From contig OZ024900.1 of assembly GCA_964017195.1 (NCBI GenBank), positions 25,504,429-25,568,428 on the forward strand: a stretch of 64,000 nt of DNA. The letters run 5' to 3'. Positions 24,501-36,500 of this stretch are shown in pieces. The position numbers were made by a program, and so were the translations under genes. Origin of the DNA: Siderastrea radians (Eukaryota; Cnidaria; Anthozoa; Scleractinia; Rhizangiidae). The number at the start of each line of letters is the position of its first letter. Position 1 is the first letter of the stretch. The notes below the pieces were generated by a model. It saw nothing but the letters and a program-made list of their open reading frames with translations. It was not told where the DNA came from and ran no database searches.

Positions 24501-27500
24501 AAAGTAGGCTTCACTTTGAGTCTGCTCCAACACATGTTTTGGGTGTTCAATGTACTGTTTTGGGCCAGTTCGTTTTCGAATGATGTCCTTTTAGCCCCTG
24601 TTGGTCTACTAGCCTCATAAGTCCAAAAACGGCAGACAGAGTCCTTCACTTCCTCAGAAAGTGCATCAACGCATGGTTTTCTTTTGATTAGAAGCCAGCT
24701 TGGCTCATCTCCCTTGAGCACCTCAAATCTGTGCTTTATTCCCCGACTAACTGAACGCCTGTCCAAAGAGACAAGCTTTGAAACCGAGGAAGTAAGCCTT
24801 TTTTCTTTTACTTTTTCACCAAAAGCAAGGGATTTGATAGCCCAAATGCCGCTCTCTCTTCATTTTTGTTGTTGTGCATTAAATGTTTGATGCCACTATT
24901 TAAGTCAGTTGTAATGGCTCTTAAAACTTCCATTTCTTTTTAGTCTTCTGGTGATTTTGCCAGGCCTTTTTCTTGCAGTGCTTTTCTTGTGTGAGGACTT
25001 TGGACAAGCTTTTCTACAACTTCAACTTTTTACTTGGTGTTGCCAGAAGTGCCTTTCTTGTTTTATCCACTACTCTCTTCTTTGCCATCCTATTTTTAAA
25101 CATAGTCATATCCGGAGTTACAACAGGACCTGTCTCTTCTGTTTGAACCATCATCTGAGCAGCTTTTTTCTTATCCCGGTATCTCTTCGACCTTTCTCTG
25201 CTTTGGGTTTCTTTTTTTGTCTTTTCTAGTTCTTTTTGGCGAATTTTGCGAACTCTAGCTGTGCTTTTTCCATTCCTGCCTTTTTTAGTTTTCCGGCATT
25301 GAGCACGTGTTTTGGTGGCCACGGGTTTTTGCCTCTTTCTTTCCACAGATTTCTGTATTAACTCTGCTTTCTTTTTTTCGTAGTACACTTTTTGATAGCT
25401 TTTTTCTTCTCCCTTTGCTCCTCCCTCCACTTTCTCATTCCTTCTGCTTTGTTTTTATGCTCCATTGAAAAATTTGTCAGAACAACGTATTCAGAACTGC
25501 TTAAAGTTGATTTCCAGTCTGAAATGCGCAGGCTTAACGGTTTGTTTTGGTTTTTTGTTTTGAAAACTACTTACGTCACGTACGACCGTTATGAAATGTA
25601 CCAATTCGTGACATCTTACATAATGGGAAATTACAAGTTTTGTCTCCCCCCATTATGGATGTAAGCTTACTCTCGGTGAAATTGAAGAAAGAGACTTTGA
25701 GGTGGCCGCGCAGCCAGGATGAGATAATATCTCGGTGTGTACATGTACTGGGCTTTGTTTACGGAAAACAGGAAGAAATGCCTGCCTGTGTCGTTCTGCC
25801 CAGCAGTTCTGCATGTTTAGTTGCCACTGAGCGCGAGGAACCGCAAGCCTGTGGATGAACACGCGGTGTGTTGCAGGAAGATTCTCCTGAAAATGACGAG
25901 GTACTTGAGTCTATTTATTTTTCCCATGTGGAAAAATTTCCGTACAGCTCCAAACATGCACTCTATTTCATAAATTATCTATGTTTTTCTATTGTCGCGA
26001 AGACAACATTCCATCATGTGAGGCTCACAAACAATTCGGGGCTGAGCCTGCGCAGTACGGACTGGAAAGCAACTTTAAGAAACAGCCCTTGGGTAACGTG
26101 ACCTCTTTAACATAAGCTTTGAAAACCACGTGTTTTTCTGCATGTGTAAAGGTTATTTTAGGCTTATTACATAACAAAAAGCTTCTAGAACTTTCTAGGG
26201 AGGTTACCAAGGCCCTCTTATTGCCTTTGAAACGAAGGAATTGTACGAGAACATGGCAAGAGTTTTTGGTTTTTTGTTGGGCTTCGAGCGGTAATCTTGC
26301 AGATGTAATCCGAACCTTATGAAGACGCGTTTCACAAGGCTTGGGATTGCAAAAAACGTTTCTAGTGGGCTAACTACTGCAGTCTGTACCGTGAAAATGT
26401 TCAGACACATTCCTATTGAGATGAGCATCTTGTATGCTGGCAGTCGGAAGGTGCTGTGTGCACTGAGGAACTTCAGCGATGCTTTGACTTTGTCTGACAC
26501 TCTGAATGGCGCCGCTGTTTTTGGAGTGTTTCACAAGGCTCGGGATTTAGACTTTTACTGACTGCATCGGACCAGCTGAGCCTAGTTTGCTCACATTTTC
26601 AGGAAAAAGTCCTTGTGAAGTGAGAATTCTGTTTGAGTTAGTATTTTTATTGAGTACTCGTGTTTATGACTGGATTGGGGAGTCTAACTTACAACTTCAA
26701 ATGCTAGTAGTAATACCGTGACGCCATTACTGTGATATACAATTTTATTATTTTAGCCAAATTGATTCCACTTTTCCAAAATTTTGCTTATGTCGTCGAA
26801 AGTATGGTTGATTTTCGTATTTTGCTAGGTGTTTTGGAATATGTAAAACCTGTTGCGGCCTGACAATTCATGATCAACAAAATATTTTCATGAGCAAATG
26901 TTACGCATGACGGCCATGTTTTGTTGTAATTTTGTAAAACATTAAATTCGTAAAAAATTAAAATGTTATGACAATTCGCGAATCTTTGTGTATTTATTAA
27001 GAAACACGTTATCTTTAATGATGTGAAGTCTTAGCAATGTACTGGCAATGGTTGAGGAGATATTCGCAAATATGATCCCAACAGAGTGATTGTGCATGTG
27101 TACTGCGCTACTGATCTAAAATGTTTTGATTCCTGACTGCAATTTTACATTTAGCCATTTTGAGACACATTTTTTCACTTTATCGAGGAAATACGGCAAA
27201 ACAAGTCACATTATTTAAGATCAGATATTTCTCTCTTGCTGTTCTTCCACATCATAACTCGGACAAATACTTAAGGTGCCACACACATGTGAGAAATGAA
27301 CATGGTCACCCAGGTGAGAAGGAATAGTATTCGAAGACCTTGAATAGAAAAACAAAGTAATGTTTAAAAATATCTCCCATTCATTATGGTGAAGTCGATA
27401 TCACATTAATCTTCCCAGGAAAACAAAAAAGTTCGAAGCTAAGTCCACGATCTAAAAGGTAATTCGAGATATCAATTCTATCCTGAAAAAACACAAATAT

Positions 27501-30500
27501 GCCGTACGCAAATTTCGCATGAATGACATTCTGTAACACAATGAATAGTTCCCAAAGCCATCAAGACAGCAAACTGCTTTTTCAGCTGTGTTGAAAGGCA
27601 AACTTGTTGCTGAAAACATTTCTATGCTATTTCTTCGAGTATTCTTGTTTGGCTGGGAAATTAAAGTGGTAAAGATGCAAAGGTCTTGGCAAGATCATCC
27701 ATGAGACCAGCAGGCAACCTGCCATGACCTCCTGCATGTGGTTCTAATGAACTAGTAATTTAAGTCTTGTTTTGTCTTGCCTGTCAAAGAAGAGTTTGTG
27801 CAGTTTGCCGTAATTATAGCTTTTTGACTTTCTGTTTCCATTTCTTGAATGAAATAAAAAACTGAATTCAGTCACTTAAGCCCGTATCACTGTCTCGGAC
27901 ATGGTTGAAACAATTGTTTACGTTTTGCCATGTGAGGTCATTGTGTTTGACAGGCGCTTATCTTGCAGTGGGAAAGTTGGCGGATATTCCATTTTGGTTG
28001 ACGTGAATTTTCTTTGATATTCCGCTTGTTCAAAAACTTTGTTTCCTTGATTTTTTTGTTAGGCTTGTGCCCTTTCGCTTGACCTGGTGAATTGTTCCAA
28101 AATTTCCTTGAATTGTTGCATGAATGCTGCAAAAAACTGATCTAAAGTTTGGCAATATTTTGAAGAGAACCAGGCGCGAACTTTGTCAAAATTAGCTCTG
28201 TACTGTATTAAGAAACCACAAGTAACTTCTACACTTTATTTCAGGTTAATACATGGCGTGCTGCAAGGAATAATACACTCAGACAATCTAACACCCCAAG
28301 ACGCTTTTGTTCAACTAGCGTGCAATGTGCATACAGTGGGGTATAAATTGATATGACTGGTTGAATCACAAGAGTTTGGCAGAGTTTGAACCCTGGGATC
28401 ACAACCTACAGGCAGGTCCCCAACAGCCTTTAGGTTGCCTCAAACCGACCTGCCTCAACAAAAAGTATATGTATGCATATGTATGTATGTAAGAGATCAT
28501 GATGCAACCGAACATAAAATAACAACATAAAGTAACACAGCTTGTCAAACAATACATCCTACTTTGCATCTGAGCCTCAACAAAATTTTTACGTATCCAT
28601 GAGCTCTAACTGTTCACAAGAGCTGCCAAAAAATACACTTAGGAATATAAACCTGCTGGATTTTAATTTGTTTCTGGTTTGATTTTCTTGTCTTCCCTTT
28701 GTTCCAGATTGTGACCAATATTTAAGACCATGTATAGAGGACAACTGTAAACAAACCTCAAGTCAAATATGAATTAGGGAAGTGGTCAAAACTATTATAC
28801 ATGCTCGGGACCCACCAGAATGAGTGAAGATGACTGCCTCTTCCTATAGCCCCCTCCCCATATGCAGATACCCATGGCAACTTCCATAGCCCCCCTCCCC
28901 TCTTTTAACAGTGTCCCCACTTCCATAATCTGGAGACCCATGGTATCTTCTATAACCCCACGTCTCTTGAATGGAGACCCTGGTATCTTCTACGACCCCA
29001 CCTCCTGCGTAAGGAGACCCATGGTATCTTCTACGACCCCACTTCCCTTGAAAGGAGGCCCATGGTATCTTCTACTACCCCACTGCCTGTGTAAGGAGAC
29101 CCATTGTATCTTCTACGACCCCACTTCCCTTGAAAGGAGACCCATGGTATCTTCTACGACCCCACCTCCTGTGTAAGGAGACCCATGGTATCTTCAATTA
29201 CCCCCCCCTCCTCCACTCCTGCAACAGACGGATAACTGATCATTATCGACTGAATATAACAGTTACCTCTGGAATGAATATTTGGCCTGCCATACAGTTT
29301 ACACTATGATAGAAATAACAACGCATACAAACAACCTTGCGTATATCTATGAAATTATCGGTTTTATTATTACTGACTTTACAGTAATTGTAGATAAAAA
29401 TAATGTTTGATACACCGTAATTCCTCTATTAAGCCACCCGGGTGGCTATAAATTTATTTAAGGTACTTTCGGGGGGGGGGGGGGGCTTATTTATTTAGCA
29501 AAATGCAGCATGATGTACACTATCAGGATGTAATTTTTGCATACAATCGATACCTTCAGTCTTGTAACACATGATTACATGTTTATCATTCGCCCAATCA
29601 ATTGATGCAATCACGTTACAAACTGAACTTCCAAGACGAGACAAAGTCATAGTACCGTACTTTTAGTTCACATGCAGTGTATTTTTTTCTGAAGGGGCAG
29701 GGGTGGGTGGCTAAAAAGAGAGGCGGGGGGCTTAATAAATTTCTTCTTCTAAAGAGGACAGCTTAAAAAAGGATTTACGGTAAATGAATCCCTCAAATAA
29801 CAATCATTGTCCAATCATATATCTGCACATTAATTACTAATAGTTGCCTTCACCCTAAGGCTGTACATTATCATAATATATAATATCGACAAACGAAACC
29901 TGAACGAAACTGATGAGATAGTAAATCACCGTCAATAGATGATTTTGTGCTAGCGGTTCCATATTGGAAGTGAAGGGCTGCCCTGTACGCTTTCTTTTCA
30001 TCTTACGATTTATACGCAACGTTAACGTTTAAGTGCGTTATCAGACCTAATGCAAGTCGTACAGCGTACCAGAACCCCCTTTACGTAATTGGAAATTTAA
30101 AAGATTTTAGGTTTCCCCTCTCTCTGCGTAAAAAATTAATTACGTATTCAGTTCCGCACGGTTTTGTTATAAGAACACGTATCACATTTCTGATCCTCTA
30201 CTGATCGATCGTATTCACACACGACGTTCGTTAGGAAACTCCGTAGCACAGGTACATCAATCTATTCGGGATTTATATCGAAAGCAAATTTCATCGAAAT
30301 GTGTTCCTCATTCCCAACAAACATTACACGCCCGATTCTTATTATCCCCTTTAAGTTGCGCTTGGATTTCTCTCTTATACAATCTCACTGGAGTTAAGCT
30401 GTTTCACTCTGCAATTGAGCCCTGGCTTGCAGACAGGAACTTAACGGAGGCACACGCTTAACGGCACTGCTGTTCACAACAGTAGTGGGCAACTTCACAC

Positions 30501-33500
30501 TCTGATGAGATATTCTTGGAACACTTAATCCTAGGTTTCCGTCAATGAGTGGAACATTTCGGTATAAATACGAATGCCGCGACATGTCTACTTCATCAAA
30601 AGATGACGTTCTAGTCAAGTCTCACATCCACATCCACAAAAAACACGTCGAACGTTCTAGACGAATGTGTGCCCTCGATAAGATTCGCAATTGAAATCGA
30701 ATATAGCTGGGTATCTCTGTTAAACGTTGGCACCGGGAAGCCGTGCTATTGATGAACTCAGTCAGTCCGTGGACAGCTTGTAGAACAATTCGAGCACAAC
30801 ACATTTAAGGAGCATTTAGCCTTTTAATAGGCTAACATAAATGGTTTGTTTCCGTTATCCCAGCCGCGCCTCTCTCAGTGAAGTGTGAAGAATCAGGGGA
30901 TGTTGGTTATGATTTCACTAGTTTTAAAGGGACACTATCCCGATAATGCGCACGCGTGAACGTCAGCTGTTATCTTTCAAAAAACAATAGAACTGTCACA
31001 TTGAGGCGACAAGCATCCGCAATTTAATGTTTTGCTCGCGTTTTATGGCTCCAAGGAAGCTACAACTTAAATTTCTGGACGAAAAGGGTCTATAGATCGC
31101 AATCCGTGATGCGAAACACAAAATATAAATCACCGGAGATTTTCGGATTTAATTGCGGTGAAAGCTAGAGATTTCTTTGGCGAAACATCACGTCGGACTT
31201 TGGTAACAAGAGGACTTATTAGTTCCTATTGTTTTTGGAGGGACAACTATGTCGTTTAGAGTGCAAAATAAGGTCAGCTAGCATTTTCGGCGAGCCATCA
31301 GCAGCTCAGAAATTCGCGGATAGGATTCTGTTTCCTAAAATTTTTCTGCGGCCTAAATATTCAGCTAAAAAATCCGAACAGATCAATCCGTATTAGCTTT
31401 CACAAATATGCCTTTGTAAACCTCTGAAGCAATCTTAGAAAGCAGGAAATAATATTTTAAGTATTTTGCTAAAATTTTCTCGTTGGATGCCCCTGATTAT
31501 ACACAAAGATTGAACAGAGCGTGATGCGAAACACAAAATCCTGCAACAGAATTAAAAACAATAAGCCGAGCCCGGCGTTACAAACATCAGCAGGGAAACT
31601 CGTCACGCTGCAGTGAATATTTCAGATCCTTTATTGTCGAAATATAAACATGAGAGGCGGAAAACCCCAAATTCAACGTACCTATTATGCAAGAGCGGCA
31701 CTAAAACCACATTAAGTTGCTTAACAAACGATCAGAAGTCAAACCAACGGAGAATAACAAACGACGAAAGCCACAAGAATCCACCAGTTATGACCTCGAT
31801 ATGACCTCGAGAATGCGACGCCTAAGTTGTAACGGCTCAATTCAGACAACATTTAAAAATCCTCCGTTCTAAACCCGCTACAAAAAACAAGAAGCAAAAT
31901 GGGTCAAAAGACCAAGATAAGGCGCGGCGTACAAGAACAAGTAGAAGTCGTGCAGCGTGCAGGCCTTCCAACCCATCAGGTTATGGCTGTGTCGGTCGAA
32001 TACAGACACCACTGATCCCTTCAGTCGTTTCCATGTCTCATGGATTGCTTTCTTGATATATATTCTGGCATGAGGCTGGTTTCATTTCTTCTTATTCCTT
32101 TCGGGATTTTCTGAGCTTTTATGGAGGCTGCCGGGAGAAAGAAGCGTTCGAACGGCGCCATAGCGTTTCCCTCCTCTCGGTCCTCCGTACAATGGCATTG
32201 AAAACAACGCCAAAAAATCCCGATCTCACAACTTGGAACCTAACGAAAACTATATATAATTAATCCATAACTAGGAGAAGCTTTAGGGTAATATTGAACT
32301 AAACTGAGCACGATGCAAACGGATTTCTGAAGGTTCTATATCACTTCTCGCATCTTTTGAATTCGCGACATCCTGTCAGGAAATCAAAGTTTGGAGCATG
32401 CGCAGTAACCGGATATTGGTCCTTTAAATATCTCACCTTTCCAATCATGTCATACATATCGCGCGAGATTTTGGCTCATCAAGACTTGCCCAAAGAAACG
32501 TAGCCTGCAGAACAGGCGTCATTTTTTGGAAAACGTTTCTGGCGTGGGCGACAGGCGAGCGCTTGCTTGCCCCAAAAACACAAAAAATAAATAAATAAAT
32601 AAAAAAGCCTGTTCCGCAGGGTATAAAAAGAAACATGACAAACCAGACAGGGTGTGGGGAATCGGAGCTCGATGTTTGCCACAAAATATGAAAATGCTTG
32701 TCGAATACATAAAAATAACGAATATTAAAGCGTCAGTGAGTGACAAGCTGAATAACCTGCGATCAGGCGTTCTTTTTTAGCAGGTTACAAGGTGGAAAAA
32801 AAAACGGAAGAAAAAGAACAAAGCGAACGTGTGCGAAATATGGACTGGGCCTTTTTTCCAATCACGACTCAGGACTTCGGCTTGCTTCAGCTTTATGTAT
32901 ACCGCAAGAAAATACAAATTACCGTTGGTATAAATTAATTCTCCTGCAACGGATGGAATTGATTTCCAATTGCTCAGTCACTATATCAATTCTTCTGTAA
33001 CATTTGCATTCCGTAGCGAACTGATTTTGGCGAGTGCAAATGCAAATCGTGTACATTTCCAAATATGAATTGTCTGCCGGATGTGAGTGGTGAACCGCTC
33101 TTTTCGAAACAATGGCGCAAAGATCGTGTCTTCTTTCTCCGCGCTTACTACCATTTGCGAGTTACTGTGAACACAGGGCGCAAGAGGAGTCATATTTGAC
33201 CGTAATGCTGGCTAAATTCATCGCGCAAATCGATCTGTTTTGAATTCAAAACAATGAACGTGACTGAACAAAGCATGCTATCTAGTTACGCGTCTGGTGA
33301 AATTCTATCCGCAAGACAAAAGGCCGACAATGGTCGCCCAAAGGGCGACGTTATCAAAAATTGGTGAGAGATTTTAGTACGCGACGTAACTGATTTTCTG
33401 GTGAAATGTTTCGAGTCTCAATCGGTGTAAACATGAAGCTTTAACTAAATATTTAGTGTACTTTATTTAAGGCTTTTGAACAACATCAAATGCGATCACA

Positions 33501-36500
33501 GGGCGCAGAGGAGTCAGATTTGTCCATAATGCTGGCTAAATTCATCGCGCAAATCGATCTTATTGATTCAAAACAACTGAACGTGACTGAACAAAGCGTC
33601 ATGCTATCTTGTTACGCGTCACGGGATAGCGTTGCTAAGCTTTGCGTATGTTCTGAAAGACCGACCTGTCAATCCTGCGCATAATGCTTTGTTATGTAGT
33701 TGATGACGCATTTCCGTCACCGGTATCCTCCGGTTCACATCGAACGAAAGCGGGCCGTTCAACTCCAAAAATTCGCTCTCCAAAAGTTAGAGTTAACGAA
33801 CTTTCTGATTAAACTTTTAATCCACCTTGGTAGAAAGTATCATTTTCATTTCACTTGCCAAAGACGAGGCCTTTTTGTTCGAAGTGTGGCGATTTATTGG
33901 GGATTGAAAATTGGACCGAAATTGCTTTCGTCCCTAGCCTGTTCCAGGCGTTCAGATAGTGGAGCGCGAGCGAAGAATATGGCGAGCGAAAGAGCAGGAA
34001 AAAACGAGGGGAGGCTGGGGAAGAGGACGAGGGAACCGGCCTCCCCTCGTTTTTTTCCTGCTCTTTCGCTCGCTTTATTTTTCGCTCGCGCTCCACTATC
34101 TGAACGCCTGGAACAGGCTATTTCGTCCCTTGTCTCCTTTTTTTACCGTTAATCGGCTGTTAGTAACTGGTGATACGCCCACAGCAACTGCTGTATGCGA
34201 TTTTCGTCATGCCGATGGAATTTCACTAGACGCGTAACCAGATAGCATGATGCTTTGTTCAGTCACGTTTATTGTTTTGAATCAACAAGATCGATTTGCA
34301 CGATGAATATTTAGCCAGCATTACGGTCAAATATGACTCCTCTGCGCCCTGTGCTGTGAACGGCTAACTTTTTTCCCGCGTTTGTTCAAGCGTTAAAAGT
34401 TTATTTCTACTTTAATACTTTGTGGAACGATCTAACTATCTCGTGGAACGATCTAACTATCTCGTGGAACGAATTGACTATTTTGTGTAACGAACTGACT
34501 ATACTGGGGAACGAAGTGACTTGGAACGAAATGACCGTAGAACGAAATGACCGGATACCGATAGTCGATACCACCGTGTAGAAAGCTGAGGAAGCGATCG
34601 AGTTCCATTTGGGCTTATCGTTTTGTGGGATTGTGCAATGTGGTGGGAAACAGAATGATTGGGGGCGAAATCTCTGTATGGCGCGTGCCTACAGAATCGA
34701 ATTTAAAGGTTCAACTCGTAAATATCGAACGAATGCACAGGTCAGTAGCTTTTGTTTCAATTTGGATCACCGGTATGAACTGTATAAACCAAAGAGTGAT
34801 ATGAGAGTTCGAATGCTCTGAAGGTAGGTCTAAATAATCTCAGTTTTCCTTTTCGAAGCCGTGAACTTCTAAATAAAATTTGAAAAACCAAGTCTGTTGT
34901 GTATCTTATGTATTTTCGTCACTTTTCCGGGATTCTAGAGATCGTTTAGGATGATTATTTGCTCGCCGGTTGATCGCCGTCAAGTGAATTAGGCTTTCTG
35001 TGCCTTGGCGAGTATCCCTTCCCGTGTGATCTCGGAGAGTGGGTAAATGGGACTGTAATTTCTAAGTATTTAATAGCACCAGTCACATAAGGTAAAACGG
35101 ATTTTATTACCAGAAACTTTTGTGGCCTAGTGTACTGAGTATGAAGTCACCTACCGATATGTAATTCTTCAACATTGCTTGCGGTGTCGTGTTAAGATTT
35201 TCCGGGGGTTTTCACATTACCGTTTCTGTGCAAGCTTTATGTTTTGGCGTCGGGAAAAATGTTCAAACATTAAGATTATAAAAACAGGTAACGAAGAAAT
35301 AGCTAGCTAGCGGACTTTATTTGCGAACTGCGTAGTCAAAATGTCACGATGTTTGTCATATTTCATTGCGTGGTTTTGCGTGTGAACCAGATCCAAAATA
35401 GATGCTGCATATTGCGCAAAACAATGAAATAAGAGTAAATGATTGATGAAACTGTCAAAGTTACGACCAAAACAAGGCAAAATATCGCTTTCGATCTCAT
35501 CATCTTCGGAAACTCGTGGTTCCCCACATACAATTTTTCTTAAACTTGGCGTCCCTAAAGCGTCCCTAAAGTATGGGGCGCGTGACGATTTTTTCGCGTA
35601 TGTTTACTTTTCAAACGTGACAGTTTCCCAGACATCAGTCTCGTCTGGCACAATGAAAATGCGCTGTTTTGGGCGGGAAACGAACAACGTTTGTCAAACG
35701 ACAGTTGCATGTTTTGTTCACGTGGCTGGCAGGTTTTCAAGTTTTCGATTGTACCTTTCCTCATATAATCTCTTGATCGGCTGGCAAGTTTTAGGTTTTC
35801 AGATTTTATCGAGAATAACACAGATGGCTCCCGTACAGATAAAAGTAGTTTATGACTATTATTCTGCTAAAAGAACCACGCTGTTCTTCATAACAGAGGA
35901 AGAGTTGTTAAAGGGGCGTAGTCACGAGGATTTCGCAGATTTCTGGTCAAATCTGTGCTAAAATTATCGGGAGCTAACTTTATCCATGCCCAACATTGTG
36001 TTTGAACATTTAAAGAAACAAATTAACTTAATTTCATTAAGAGAAAACAAACCATGACCATTTGCTATCGATTTAATGTCAACACGCTGAAAGAATCTGA
36101 AAAGTTTAGCCTATTTTTTTCAAATTGCAATCCACTTCCATCCGTGCTATCCGTAGCAACAGACGACAGAAAATAGTTTCAGTGAAGTAATATAGTCTTT
36201 GGTAACAAAACTAGACCATTATTTGTGAGCGTTCATTGATGTGAGGACATATTTTTCATTTTTAAAGTGAACTAAAATAGCGTGACTATGCTCCTTTAAA
36301 TTTGGACTTCCACAGCTTTACAGTCAACGCGCTTCACGCATGAACGGTCATTTAATGAAGATTGCATTCTTCACGTGCGCATTCCTTTCTTTAATTGGAT
36401 AAACGTATTCTTGTAGATAGATTGAAAGATATAAATCAAGCTTGGAAGACCTATGTTCTCTCATATATCCTCCCACCTAGCTTTGGAGACCCATGTTCTC

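Noticed and set aside
28380..28470. Possible tRNA gene or tRNA-derived SINE
   Set aside because: Only a B-box-like GGGTTCAAACTC is visible on the minus strand; no A box at the right distance and no cloverleaf could be drawn.
28862..29176. 104-codon repetitive plus ORF
   Set aside because: Translation of the 41-bp minisatellite with no start context or domain.
33700..34152. 150-codon plus-strand ORF and overlapping antisense ORFs
   Set aside because: Mostly the two arms of the palindromic element at 33935-34120 read through; both strands are open because of the palindrome.
34429..34555. CRISPR-like array
   Set aside because: Units are contiguous, degenerate and lack spacers, and the genome is eukaryotic.
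35443..35961. 172-codon plus-strand ORF
   Set aside because: Its C-terminus lies inside the 384-bp MITE, the composition looks random and no domain is recognisable.
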